NCBI RefSeq assembly: GCF_003752585.1
Contig: NZ_RKHR01000007.1
Coordinates: forward strand, 130,917 to 194,916
Direction of reading: 5' to 3'
DNA: 64,000 nucleotides
Source: Sinobacterium caligoides
Lineage (GTDB): Bacteria; Pseudomonadota; Gammaproteobacteria; Pseudomonadales; Sinobacteriaceae
Shown here: in pieces, positions 21,537 through 31,284 of the stretch
How positions within the stretch are numbered: position 1 is the stretch's first letter
How the letters are laid out: the number at the start of each line of letters is the position of its first letter
Notes under the pieces: model-generated
Databases searched by the model: none
Told to the model about the DNA's origin: nothing
The model's input: only the letters and a program-made list of their open reading frames with translations
Translations under genes and position numbers: made by a program

Positions 21537-21980
21537 CTACGAAGTACTCAGTGTCAACGCCCTACGACCAATTGCCGCCGACATCTCGCTGAAGCCTCGC
21601 TGCAACTGCCGCCCAACAAACAGCTTAACCACCGGCGAGAACCAACCATTAAGTTCAAAAGTAGAATAATAACAACTCGTACCATCTTCCTTTGGTACGA
21701 CTAAATGACGCCGATTGCTCGATAACATGCCGAAGGGCATCGCAATACCATAGCTAAGCGACTCCCCTGCTATGTGCTCCAACACCGTTTCCGTCTGTGG
21801 CTGAGCCATAAAAGGCATCACCCTAACTTTCATGCGAATAGGGGCGCTCACCACCAGGCTCGACTCACAAGCCACAACAAAAGGGTTCCACTCGCCGTAA
21901 CGAGGCATATCCGCAATCACCCCCCAGACTACTTCAGCCGGAGCCTTCACCGGTACCTCATGCTTAATCATTATCGCCAT
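21537..21980 (-). CDS. SRPBCC-fold protein (polyketide cyclase/START-like)
   Basis: Protein of 147 aa with the START-like SRPBCC fold. It opens with IKHEVPVKAPAEVVWGVIAD and PRYGEWNPFVV and ends in a long C-terminal helix (LFVGRQLQRGFSEMSAAIG). Such proteins hold a hydrophobic ligand; the ligand here is unknown. It lies 78 bases upstream of ureD on the same strand and might be read with the urease genes, but nothing ties it to urease. Confidence 0.75.
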   Translation of the reverse strand: MAIMIKHEVPVKAPAEVVWGVIADMPRYGEWNPFVVACESSLVVSAPIRMKVRVMPFMAQPQTETVLEHIAGESLSYGIAMPFGMLSSNRRHLVVPKEDGTSCYYSTFELNGWFSPVVKLFVGRQLQRGFSEMSAAIGRRALTLSTS

Positions 21981-22094
21981 TGCAATTACCTGCCTCTGTT
22001 AAATTATTATCATTGAGATAGATAAAATTATGGTCGAGCAAGACGCTCTTGTCACCGACTCAGCGTCACCTCTCTGTAGGGCTTACGCAGAAAC

Positions 22095-22121
22095 AAAAAG
22101 GCCCCACCAATTGGCGGGGCC
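22095..22121 (-). terminator. Rho-independent terminator of nadA
   Basis: On the minus strand a GGCCCCGCC/GGTGGGGCC stem with loop AATT is followed by TTTTTGTTT, 23 bases after the nadA stop. Confidence 0.88.
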
Positions 22122-22143
22122 CAAGATAGCGCAAAAGGAGCGA

Positions 22144-23181
22144 CTAAGCCTTAAAGTCCAGCATACGCTGCAGCGGCTTCATCGCCGCGAGTCTGAGTGA
22201 CTCGTCAACACGAATCTCATTGATGCCAAATTCCAATGACTGAGCAAGATTCTGCAGCTCATTCATGCCCATCCAAGGGCAATTAGCACAGCTGCGGCAA
22301 GTTGCCCCGCTGCCCGCCGTCGGCGCTATAATGAGTTCTTTATCCGGCACCCCCTGCTGCATCTTATAAAAAATACCCTGGTCAGTCGCTACAATGAAGC
22401 GCTTATTGGGCATATCTTTCGCTGCCCGAATAATCTGCGAGGTCGAGCCTGCCATATCGGCAATTTCCACCACAGAGGCCGGTGACTCAGGATGGACCAG
22501 CACCGCCGCATCCGGATAGACCTTCTTTAAGTCCAGGATGCCCTGGGCCTTAAACTCCTCATGCACGATACAGGAACCATCCCAACACAACACGTCGGCC
22601 CCCGTCTGCTTCTGCACATAACCGCCCAAATGCTTATCTGGTGCCCAGAGTATTTTTTCGCCAAGACTATCGAGGTGATCGACAACCTCTAGCGCAATAC
22701 TTGACGTCACAACCCAGTCTGCTCGCGCCTTAACCGCAGCCGAGGTATTGGCATAAACCACCACAGTCCGATCTGGGTGCTGATCGCAGAAGGCACTAAA
22801 CTCATCAATCGGGCAGCCAATATCGAGAGAGCAAGTCGCCTCCAGTGTCGGCATTAATATGCGCTTCTCCGGCGAGAGAATCTTGGCCGTCTCCCCCATG
22901 AATTTCACACCGGCTACAATCAAGGTCGCTGCTGGATGGTTTTTACCAAACCGCGCCATCTCTAGCGAATCAGAAACACAGCCGCCACTCTCCTCCGCCA
23001 ACGCCTGAATAACGGGCGAGGTGTAGTAATGCGCGACGATAGCTGCATTTTTCTCTTTCAGCAGTGACTTGATACGCTCAAGCAAGGCCAGAGTTTGCTC
23101 AATATCTTGTCCATCCTCATCCTTAGAGGACAAATATTCACGCACTAAGGCACGGCTATCTTGTTGTTCAATTACAGGCAT
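22144..23181 (-). CDS. nadA: Quinolinate synthase A
   Basis: 4Fe-4S enzyme condensing iminoaspartate with dihydroxyacetone phosphate to quinolinate in NAD synthesis, 345 aa. It shows the family's three sequence blocks and the cluster cysteines: [11 protein letters not shown] near 120, [12 protein letters not shown] near 200 and [14 protein letters not shown] near 295. Alone on its transcript; its promoter lies in the gap upstream and the tRNA-Lys terminator precedes it. Confidence 0.98.
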   Translation of the reverse strand: MPVIEQQDSRALVREYLSSKDEDGQDIEQTLALLERIKSLLKEKNAAIVAHYYTSPVIQALAEESGGCVSDSLEMARFGKNHPAATLIVAGVKFMGETAKILSPEKRILMPTLEATCSLDIGCPIDEFSAFCDQHPDRTVVVYANTSAAVKARADWVVTSSIALEVVDHLDSLGEKILWAPDKHLGGYVQKQTGADVLCWDGSCIVHEEFKAQGILDLKKVYPDAAVLVHPESPASVVEIADMAGSTSQIIRAAKDMPNKRFIVATDQGIFYKMQQGVPDKELIIAPTAGSGATCRSCANCPWMGMNELQNLAQSLEFGINEIRVDESLRLAAMKPLQRMLDFKA

Positions 23182-23213
23182 AACAGCTACATTTTCCGAT
23201 TAATCACTGCGGT

Positions 23214-23219
23214 ATTATA
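23214..23219 (-). promoter_or_regulatory. Extended -10 element of nadA promoter
   Basis: TGATATAAT on the minus strand, 33 bases before the nadA ATG. The -35 is weak (TTTTGC at a 17-base spacing), typical of an extended -10 promoter. Confidence 0.5.
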
Positions 23220-23297
23220 TCACAGCCGCCAGGCAGGCAAAAAGACCAAGCTCATTGCTCGCATCGGCGCCCTATCAAAGCAAGAACTTCAGAAACG

Positions 23298-23326
23298 AAA
23301 AAGGGGAGCCATTATGGCTCCCCTTT
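23298..23326 (-). terminator. Terminator after the first tRNA-Lys gene
   Basis: Stem AAAGGGGAGCC/GGCTCCCCTTT with a 5-base loop, followed on the minus strand by T5, 7 bases after the tRNA 3' end. Confidence 0.88.
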
Positions 23327-23332
23327 CGAGTA

Positions 23333-23408
23333 TGGTGGGTCGTACTGGATTCGAACCAGTGACCAATTGGTTAAAAGCCAACTGCTCTACCAACTGAGCT
23401 AACGACCC
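23333..23408 (-). tRNA. tRNA-Lys (UUU), copy 1
   Basis: 76 bases with encoded CCA. The minus strand begins GGGTCGTTAGCTCAGTTGG and ends GTACGACCCACCA. The anticodon loop CTTTTAA gives TTT, hence Lys. The T-loop reads GGTTCGAATCC. The acceptor stem pairs GGGTCGT with ACGACCC. It is identical base for base to the second copy at 24232-24307. Confidence 0.98.
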
Positions 23409-23688
23409 GTAGACGAATAGTTTAGATATTGAACCAAAACATTCTGTTGCTCAGTTGAGTGGCGGCGATTTTACGCCGCACCCCTACCCTTGGCAAGTTT
23501 TTTTTCGACAAATCCAATAAAAACTTTCTACCTACATCAAACCGCCCTCCAAATAAGGGCTAAGCTCTTCTCGTCACAAGATGCACTAGCGTATAGACAC
23601 GACATACTTAAGTAATATCCACAGTGATAACTCTGTTACGGCTAAAATATACTCCACGTGTACGCCTCAGCAATTTTGGTCTAGAGAG
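23409..23688. other. Divergent promoter region of tRNA-Lys 1 and the orphan gene
   Basis: 280 bases between the tRNA gene (minus strand) and the exported orphan (plus strand). A GC stem GCGGCG-ATTTTA-CGCCGC lies at about 23463-23480, and a T8 run near 23500. I cannot assign promoters firmly and see no small gene. Confidence 0.4.
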
Positions 23689-24141
23689 ATGAACATATCC
23701 AACGCGCTAATTACACTGCTAGTGATACTGCCTGGCGTCGCCCTATCCGCCCCACTGCAATCACTCAACGACCGCGAGAAAGCCTCCTATTGCTCAGGTG
23801 TTTTCAGCGAGTTTGCCGTGCAAACATCAATCAATCAGTTTGCCGACCGCAGCCCCGAGCGTGAAGACGACCCCGTTAGCTATAACTTAATCGCCATCGC
23901 CAAAAACCTGCAGCTGCGTGCGACCTCGCTATTCAACTTCGGGCAAGACGAGAAGATGCGCAACAATGGCAGACACGATACAGAGAAAACCGCCAAGATA
24001 GCCAAGATGGCCGGCATTTCCACCATCAAGCTGATCAATATGGATAATGGCATCCAGCCATGCTTCGAGTTTTACTGGGATCATCGTGCCGAGATAGAAA
24101 CCGAGTCCTCGCATCTTGTCGCCTACAAAGCCCTGCACTAA
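23689..24141 (+). CDS. Exported protein of unknown function
   Basis: Protein of 150 aa that I do not recognise. A signal peptide is clear: MNISNALITLLVILPGVALSA with cleavage after ALSA, so it is periplasmic or secreted. The mature part is about 129 aa, mostly helical in pattern, with two cysteines (SYCSGVF near 34 and QPCFEF near 126) that could form a disulfide. A GAGAG ribosome site precedes the ATG. It stands alone, opposite in strand to the two identical tRNA-Lys genes on either side, and ends in a bidirectional terminator shared with tRNA copy 2. Confidence 0.75.
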   Translation: MNISNALITLLVILPGVALSAPLQSLNDREKASYCSGVFSEFAVQTSINQFADRSPEREDDPVSYNLIAIAKNLQLRATSLFNFGQDEKMRNNGRHDTEKTAKIAKMAGISTIKLINMDNGIQPCFEFYWDHRAEIETESSHLVAYKALH

Positions 24142-24186
24142 TCTTAAAGCTCTGGACCACCCTTTCTAGTAGCCTGATAACGAGAC

Positions 24187-24225
24187 AAAAAAAAGGAGCC
24201 TATCTTTCGATAGGCTCCTTTTTTA
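24187..24225. terminator. Bidirectional terminator between orphan gene and tRNA-Lys 2
   Basis: A 10-pair stem GGAGCCTATC/GATAGGCTCC with loop TTTC, flanked by A8 and T6, serves the orphan gene on the plus strand and tRNA-Lys copy 2 on the minus strand. Confidence 0.9.
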
Positions 24226-24231
24226 GGAATA

Positions 24232-24307
24232 TGGTGGGTCGTACTGGATTCGAACCAGTGACCAATTGGTTAAAAGCCAACTGCTCTACCAACTGAGCTA
24301 ACGACCC
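24232..24307 (-). tRNA. tRNA-Lys (UUU), copy 2
   Basis: Identical to copy 1 over all 76 bases, including the encoded CCA and the TTT anticodon. The sequences beyond the tRNA differ on both sides, apart from a few bases at the 3' end. Confidence 0.98.
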
Positions 24308-24325
24308 GCTGTTGGAATGGCGCAG

Positions 24326-24353
24326 ATAATACCGTCTGCTCTTAGAAACACAA
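24326..24353 (-). promoter_or_regulatory. Predicted promoter of tRNA-Lys copy 2
   Basis: On the minus strand a -35 TTGTGT (24348-24353), 16-base spacer and -10 TATTAT (24326-24331), followed by a GC-rich discriminator (CTGCGCC), as in stringently controlled tRNA promoters. Confidence 0.5.
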
Positions 24354-24443
24354 GCGATAATTGATAATTTTTATTACCGCCACAGCAGAAACAGAAGAAT
24401 CTTGCGCAAAAACAATATATCCGAGCTAACCCTCAAGCCAAAA

Positions 24444-25247
24444 TCAATAATTTTGCTGCAAAAAATCTGCCGCCATCTTCAACGTAGAGGCCGAGCCCCC
24501 TTTATACTTCACCGGTAACTCTTCGAGAATCTGCTTAGCCTTTGCCTTGTCACCCAGCAGATAATAGGTCTTACCCAGCTTGAACATCGCATCAATGGCC
24601 TTACGGTCATTAGGGTACTGCGCCAACAACTGCTCAAAGAGCTGTCTCGAACGCTCCAAGTCAGGCTTCAGCTGATACAGCTCCGCCAGCCAATAGTAGC
24701 CGTTGGGCGTATAGCGTCCTGCAGGATAACTCTTTAAGAAGCTCTCAAATGCCGCTGTAGCTTCGGGAATTTTTTGCTGCTTGATTAACTCATAAGCTGC
24801 CTTATACGCTTTCTCTTCGCCCGCCTTAGGTGGGCTCTTAGCGACCTCAGTTCTACTATTGCGTGTCACACTGGGCTCTGACGCAGCGCCAGAGTGCGCT
24901 CCCGATTGCATCGCCGATAATCGACGATCAATACTTAAGTAATCATCTTTGCGCTGCTGCTGTAGCTGGGTGATGGTATGAGACTGCTCTTCAACAATCC
25001 CCCTCAACTGCATCACTTCTTGCTGCAGCTGTTGCACCTGATTAAACAGGCCGCCACTACTTACCTGGCTATCAGCTTTCGGTGCAGGCTCTGCTATCGC
25101 ACTAGGAGAAGCAGGCGCTATTGCCACACTCGCAGCATCACGCTCAGCAGACAAGTTGTCTATTTTAATTTGCCCCAAAGCAATAGGGGAGTGCATTAGC
25201 ACTCCCCCACTTAGGGCCAGGACGATCGCGGGTATTCCGTTTTTCAT
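24444..25247 (-). CDS. cpoB: CpoB (YbgF), Tol-Pal-associated periplasmic protein
   Basis: Periplasmic coordinator of peptidoglycan synthesis and outer-membrane constriction, 267 aa. Signal peptide to about residue 25. A coiled-coil stretch at about 63-100 (FNQVQQLQQEVMQLRGIVEE and on) fits the trimerisation helix. Three TPR-type repeats follow in the C-terminal half (YKAAYELIKQQKIPEATAAF, YYWLAELYQLKPDLERSRQL, AMFKLGKTYYLLGDKAKAKQ). It lies 29 bases after pal, the conserved order, but the pair is about 24 kb from tolQRA. Confidence 0.95.
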   Translation of the reverse strand: MKNGIPAIVLALSGGVLMHSPIALGQIKIDNLSAERDAASVAIAPASPSAIAEPAPKADSQVSSGGLFNQVQQLQQEVMQLRGIVEEQSHTITQLQQQRKDDYLSIDRRLSAMQSGAHSGAASEPSVTRNSRTEVAKSPPKAGEEKAYKAAYELIKQQKIPEATAAFESFLKSYPAGRYTPNGYYWLAELYQLKPDLERSRQLFEQLLAQYPNDRKAIDAMFKLGKTYYLLGDKAKAKQILEELPVKYKGGSASTLKMAADFLQQNY

Positions 25248-25276
25248 CTGGCTCTCTTATATTTTCTCAGTACTAA

Positions 25277-25792
25277 TTAATCGACGTATTTTAACTCAAC
25301 GCGACGATTCTGGCTCCAAACGGCATCACCGTAGCCTTCTACTGCAGGCTTCTCTTCGCCATAGCTAATCACTTCGAGCTGTGCACGTGGCACACCCTGG
25401 ATTGCCAGATAGTTAGCCACAGCCTGTGCACGTCGCTCACCGAGAGCTAGGTTATACTCTGGGCTGCCGCGCTCATCAGCATGACCTTCAAGACGAACAA
25501 CGCCACTCTTATCACGTAAGAATGCAGCTTGAGCATCCAGACCTGCGCGCATTTCTGCACTCAGTGTCGAGGTATCAAATTCAAACAGGTACACACTCTG
25601 TAGCGCAGCTTCTGCCTCTGCTTGAGCAGCGGCAGCGGCAGCGGCAGCATCAGCAGCAGCTTGAGCTGCGGCCTCGGCAGCGGCTTGCTCTGCAGCGGCA
25701 GCATCATCAGCAGTCTGAGTTGATGAACAACCTGAAACGAGTGCCATCGCAACAGCAAGACCTGCAGCGGTTTTTAATTTATGTAATGCCAT
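25277..25792 (-). CDS. pal: Pal, peptidoglycan-associated lipoprotein
   Basis: Outer-membrane lipoprotein that binds peptidoglycan and TolB, 171 aa. The lipobox VSGC precedes an Ala-rich linker of about 45 residues. Then comes the OmpA-like domain with its binding motif LEGHADERGSPEYNLALGERRA and the end QNRRVELKYVD. The ATG at 25790-25792 has GAGAT upstream; an extra five codons are open before it. The linker (mostly Ala, Glu, Gln) is coded by GCN-rich repeats and is unusual for Pal. Confidence 0.97.
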   Translation of the reverse strand: MALHKLKTAAGLAVAMALVSGCSSTQTADDAAAAEQAAAEAAAQAAADAAAAAAAAQAEAEAALQSVYLFEFDTSTLSAEMRAGLDAQAAFLRDKSGVVRLEGHADERGSPEYNLALGERRAQAVANYLAIQGVPRAQLEVISYGEEKPAVEGYGDAVWSQNRRVELKYVD

Positions 25793-26150
25793 GATCAAAA
25801 ATCTCATTTTAGAAACGGTTAATAACCAGAATCAGCGTCTCCGTATTAAGAATCACTCATTCTACGTCCTGATGTATACCAAAAATCAAATAGTAAAGTA
25901 TATTAACATATTACCGCAATAGGGGGTTTACCTAATTTGTAGACTTGCCCTACTTACTTGCTTTCTCGCCCTATCTATAGCGCCTCATTTCGACAAACAC
26001 TAGCGGCACGTCTCACAAGTTTAGCACTAGTTCAGCATTATTGAGTCAGACTAAAACATGCTCGCCAGCCTTTGCTCTTTTATAGCCCACAGTCCCCACA
26101 CTCCACCAATACGAAGCACTACAGGGCCGCACCAATTATCCGCACCTACA
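25793..26150. other. Upstream region of pal
   Basis: About 360 bases without a supported gene between pal and the purA terminator. It must hold the pal-cpoB promoter, and an AT-rich block lies at about 25875-25935 on the way to pal. I cannot place its -10 and -35 with confidence. The short reading frame near 26058 is a chance frame. Confidence 0.45.
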
Positions 26151-26184
26151 AAAAAGCCCCGACAACCTGAGTTGGCGAGGCTTT
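26151..26184 (-). terminator. Rho-independent terminator of purA
   Basis: On the minus strand AAAGCC...GGCTTT with an inner CAAC/GTTG stem and two mismatches, followed by T5, 19 bases after the purA stop. Confidence 0.75.
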
Positions 26185-26202
26185 GGGAGTCTAGAGGGTA
26201 TG

Positions 26203-27534
<1,332 letters not shown>

Positions 27535-27537
27535 TCA

Positions 27538-28713
27538 CTAATCGATTGATTCTATGGACCAACGGCCGTCATCATCAACTAATATATGGGTACATTCAGC
27601 ATTTACGTTCTGCTCAGGCAGACCGCAAATAACAATCTGATTTTGACTGCGTAGCTGTTGCACCTGTTTCCACTGCTCTGCATCCTCACGATAAGGTGCA
27701 AAGATAATATCGCCATCAACCTCGACAGACGTTGCCAAGTTTAACAGAGATTTTAATTCGGTTGTAAAGCCCGTCGCCGGGCGGGCTCGGCCAAAAACAC
27801 GGCCAATATCGTCATAGCGACCACCGTTTGCCACAGCGTAGCCACAACCTGGCGCATAAGCACCAAACACCAGCCCAGTGTGGTAGTGGTAGCCCCGCAA
27901 CTCCGTCAAATCAAAGTATAAGTTTAACGAAGGGTAGCGACCTTGAATTTTCTCCGCCACACGCTGCAACTCATCGATAGCCTCGATGATTCCCGGGGCA
28001 GCACCGGCGAATAAATTCGCCGCACGATGCAGCACAGAGACATCTCCCTGCAGCTTCGACAAGGCCAGCATCTGCTCCCCCAATACCGCGTCATCAATGC
28101 AGCGATTAATTACACTCGCTATCTCGTCCGCCGCCTTACGCTGCAGAACCTCAAACAACTCAGTCTCTTCTTCCTCGCTTAGCCCCGCCTGATCGGCGAG
28201 CGTACGGAAGATAGCAACGTGACCAAAATCCAAAGTAATATCTGCAATACCGAGACTATGGAGCGTCTCAACCATTAGCGATACCACCTCAATATCAGCG
28301 GCGACACTGGCCTCGCCATACAGCTCTGCACCGACCTGTATCGGCGATCGCGAGGCCATCAGCGACTTCGGCTTCGTATGCAGCACGCTTCCCGCATAGC
28401 AGAGACGCGTAACGTCATCACTACACAAGCTATGGGCGTCAATTCGCGCCGCCTGCGCGGTAATATCGGGACGAATCGCCATCATACGACCGGTGAGCTC
28501 ATCGGTCACCTTTACGCTATTGACGTCGATATCGCGCCCCATGCCAATTAACAGGGCATCAGTAAACTCAACAAGAGGCGGGATCACCAGCTGATACCCC
28601 CAGCCACGGTACAGGTCCAGTAGTTGACGGCGGATAGCCTCCACTTGCCGAGCTTGTGCCGGCAACAACTCCTCCACACCCTCAGGCAACAACCATCTAT
28701 CTACTACTGTCAT
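27538..28713 (-). CDS. hisZ: HisZ, ATP phosphoribosyltransferase regulatory subunit
   Basis: Histidyl-tRNA synthetase paralog that activates the short-form HisG, 391 aa. The catalytic-core fold is visible: IRPDITAQAARIDA, then the motif-3-like ANGGRYDDIGRVFGR. It lacks the anticodon-binding domain. Its presence predicts a short HisG elsewhere in the genome. I chose the ATG at 28711-28713 (MTVVDRWLLPEGV); the ATG two codons before it would sit directly on the AGGGG ribosome site. Confidence 0.95.
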   Translation of the reverse strand: MTVVDRWLLPEGVEELLPAQARQVEAIRRQLLDLYRGWGYQLVIPPLVEFTDALLIGMGRDIDVNSVKVTDELTGRMMAIRPDITAQAARIDAHSLCSDDVTRLCYAGSVLHTKPKSLMASRSPIQVGAELYGEASVAADIEVVSLMVETLHSLGIADITLDFGHVAIFRTLADQAGLSEEEETELFEVLQRKAADEIASVINRCIDDAVLGEQMLALSKLQGDVSVLHRAANLFAGAAPGIIEAIDELQRVAEKIQGRYPSLNLYFDLTELRGYHYHTGLVFGAYAPGCGYAVANGGRYDDIGRVFGRARPATGFTTELKSLLNLATSVEVDGDIIFAPYREDAEQWKQVQQLRSQNQIVICGLPEQNVNAECTHILVDDDGRWSIESID

Positions 28714-28743
28714 CTCCATCCCCTACTACCTACTTTCGCCATC

Positions 28744-28932
28744 TTAGCCGCGCACTATTGTTAACAAGACCGCCCCGATCAACATAAAAGAAAGACCAAG
28801 CCAGCGCACGGTTGTATCGCGCTGCGCCGCAATTCTCAGTAGCGTTACTCGCCACTGTGCTGGCATCAAGAAGGGCATAACCCCCTCTAGTATCAACACC
28901 AGCGAGAGCGCCGTTAACACCTCGACCCACAT
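28744..28932 (-). CDS. yjeT: DUF2065 small membrane protein (YjeT type)
   Basis: 62 aa with two membrane helices (about residues 5-22 and 43-59) and the family's opening MWVEVLTALSLVLILEGVMP. Function unknown; nearly always between hflC and hisZ or purA in gammaproteobacteria, as here. Confidence 0.9.
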   Translation of the reverse strand: MWVEVLTALSLVLILEGVMPFLMPAQWRVTLLRIAAQRDTTVRWLGLSFMLIGAVLLTIVRG

Positions 28933-28956
28933 AACTTAGGCCTCAAAAATCGTGCA

Positions 28957-28980
28957 TAAAAAAACCGGGAATCCCCGGTT
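28957..28980 (-). terminator. Terminator after hflC
   Basis: On the minus strand AACCGGG-GATT-CCCGGTT followed by T5, about 110 bases after the hflC stop and before the DUF2065 gene, which may therefore have its own promoter or depend on read-through. Confidence 0.8.
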
Positions 28981-29090
28981 GATGAATTCTAACACAGAAC
29001 CGATCGCTCAAAGAACGTCAATTTCGACATCGGCTGTAAATTATTTCCACTCGGCAGCTAGGCCGAGCAAAAACAACTTACAAATGAGTG

Positions 29091-29966
29091 TTATTTACCG
29101 CCTTTGCTATCACCGAGATACTTAAAGAACTCGCTCGATGGCTCGACCACCATCACGTCCGACTTGTTCGCAAAGCTGCTACGATAAGCCTCTAAACTCC
29201 GAACAAAGGCATAGAACTCAGGATCTTGGGTGTAAGCTTTCGCGTAAATCGCAGCGGCAGTAGCATCACCTTCACCCCGCGTCACCTCTGAGTCACGAAA
29301 GGCGTTCGCAGCAATAACCGTGCTCTCACGCTCCGCTGCTGCTCGAATCCCCTCAGCCAACTCCTTACCCTTTGAGCGGTGCTCACGAGCCTCTCGCTGG
29401 CGCTCGGTATTCATTCGTGCATAGACAGAGTCAGAAACATCTGATGGCAGATCGATCTGCTTGACACGAATATCAACTACCTCGATACCGAGCGTCTTAC
29501 GTAACTCCTTATCCTGCTTAACGGTTAGCTCTTCCATCAGCTGATCGCGCTGCCCCGAAACCACCTCATGCATTGAGCGTCGACCAAACTCCGCCCGCAA
29601 ACCATCTTTAACACGTCGACCCAATATATCCTGCGCCCGCATTTCGTCTCCACCTGTCGAGGTATAGAATTTCTCTACATCGATAATGCGCCACTTGGTG
29701 TACGAGTCTACGATAACAGCCTTTTTTTCCAGCGTTAGATAACGCTCCGAAGGAGAATCCAGCGTCAGTAAACGCGCATCAAAAATACGCACTGTGTTTA
29801 CAAACGGCACCTTCACATGCAAGCCAGGCTTCACGTCAGATTGAGATATAGCACCAAAGCGAAGCAAAACGGCCCGCTCAGTCTCTTTTACTACATAAAG
29901 CGAATTGGAGACGACAAGCAATAGCAGCGCCAATACCCCAAGAATTAACGGCGATTTATTATTCAT
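29091..29966 (-). CDS. hflC: HflC, FtsH modulator
   Basis: SPFH/prohibitin-family inner-membrane protein, 291 aa. With HflK it encloses FtsH and limits its proteolysis. One N-terminal signal anchor at about residues 7-25 (LILGVLALLLLVVSNSLYVV), the rest periplasmic with the band-7 domain and coiled coil. Starts directly after the hflK stop, with no base between, so the two are coupled. Confidence 0.97.
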   Translation of the reverse strand: MNNKSPLILGVLALLLLVVSNSLYVVKETERAVLLRFGAISQSDVKPGLHVKVPFVNTVRIFDARLLTLDSPSERYLTLEKKAVIVDSYTKWRIIDVEKFYTSTGGDEMRAQDILGRRVKDGLRAEFGRRSMHEVVSGQRDQLMEELTVKQDKELRKTLGIEVVDIRVKQIDLPSDVSDSVYARMNTERQREAREHRSKGKELAEGIRAAAERESTVIAANAFRDSEVTRGEGDATAAAIYAKAYTQDPEFYAFVRSLEAYRSSFANKSDVMVVEPSSEFFKYLGDSKGGK

Positions 29967-31115
29967 TTAACGTCTCTCCCTATTGCTGGTGCGGCGTGAC
30001 GGTGCATTATCGAGCTGTGCCTGACGGCGCAAGGTTTCGGTGAGGTCTTTCATCTTGCTCTCGCTCATCGTCGCCTTTGCGGACCCCGGCTTGCCATCAA
30101 TGATTTTATCCAGCGGCAAATACAGCAGGTTATTGCCATTCTCCACATCCATCAGGATCTTAGAGCTCTTACTCATCAACTCCTGCATGGTTTCTATATA
30201 TAGGCGCTCACGTGTTACCGCCGGTGCACGCTGATACTCCGTCAACAGAGCGGTAAAACGCTGACTCTCACCTTCGGCGCGAGCCACTACCTGCTGCTTG
30301 TAGCCGTTTGCCTCTTCAATGACACGCTGTGCGTCACCGCGCGCCTCAGGCACGATGCCGTTAGCGTAGGTCTGCGCCTCATTCTTAACTCGCTCCTCAT
30401 CTTCCCGCGCCTTGATCACATCATCAAACGCCGCCTGCACCTCTTTCGGCGCCTGGGTGTTGGCGATAGTGACCGTAGTCACTTCAATACCCGTATCGTA
30501 ATTATCGATGTAGCGCTGCAAGCGCTCCTTAACGTCAACAGCAACCTGCTCACGCCCCTCGGTAAGAATTAGGTGCATCTCGGTAGAGCCTACTACATGA
30601 CGCAGAGCACTCTCCGTCGCCTGTGCCAGACTGCGTTCAGGGTCACGTACGTTGAGGGCAAACTTCCTCGCGTCCGAAGCCTTATATTGTATCGACAAAC
30701 TCACTTCGACGATGTTCTCGTCTTCTGTCAACATCAGGGCACTATGCGCGTATGAACGAATGCGCGTAACATTCACTACCTGGCGCTGATCAATCAACGC
30801 AGGATTCCAGTGCAGGCCTGGGCCGACAATCTCACTGAACTTACCTAGTCGCAGCACCACAGCCCGATCTTGCTCATCGAGCTTATAGACGCCCGCAGCA
30901 AACCACAGACCAAGCACAACAAGGGCAACAAGGGCGAAAACCATACCACTGGCACCCCCGCCCGAGCCCTGTTTGGAGCCGCCGCCACCGCCCATCATCT
31001 TGCTAATACGCTCTTGAAATTTGCGCATCGCCTCATCAAGATCAGGCGGACCATTCTTATCGCCACCGCCCCAAGGATCTTTCTGATTGCCACCGCCAGG
31101 TTCATTCCAGGCCAT
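29967..31115 (-). CDS. hflK: HflK, FtsH modulator
   Basis: Partner of HflC, 382 aa. A Gly/Pro/Asp-rich cytoplasmic head (WNEPGGGNQKDPWGGGDKNG) precedes the membrane anchor at about residues 58-75. The band-7 domain and a long coiled-coil end follow, closing in a basic tail (PSRRTSNRERR). Part of the hfq-hflX-hflK-hflC series. Confidence 0.97.
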   Translation of the reverse strand: MAWNEPGGGNQKDPWGGGDKNGPPDLDEAMRKFQERISKMMGGGGGSKQGSGGGASGMVFALVALVVLGLWFAAGVYKLDEQDRAVVLRLGKFSEIVGPGLHWNPALIDQRQVVNVTRIRSYAHSALMLTEDENIVEVSLSIQYKASDARKFALNVRDPERSLAQATESALRHVVGSTEMHLILTEGREQVAVDVKERLQRYIDNYDTGIEVTTVTIANTQAPKEVQAAFDDVIKAREDEERVKNEAQTYANGIVPEARGDAQRVIEEANGYKQQVVARAEGESQRFTALLTEYQRAPAVTRERLYIETMQELMSKSSKILMDVENGNNLLYLPLDKIIDGKPGSAKATMSESKMKDLTETLRRQAQLDNAPSRRTSNRERR

Positions 31116-31284
31116 TATGACCCTCCATCATATTCAGTTATTAATACTTAGCTAACTTAGCGTTATTACATCGTAAAGACTTTTGCGAAAACAATAGATT
31201 ACACTTTACGCATCAGCCCGTTATTTTTAGAGTCTAACAGAGAGAGGGCGCTATGCATTAGCACTGTTCGCACATCCAATAGCC

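Noticed and set aside
23333-24307. tRNA-Lys pair as the ends of an integrated element
   Set aside because: Full tRNA copies, no integrase, and no other mobile genes; flanks differ. A simple gain of one gene cannot be excluded but is not supported as an island.
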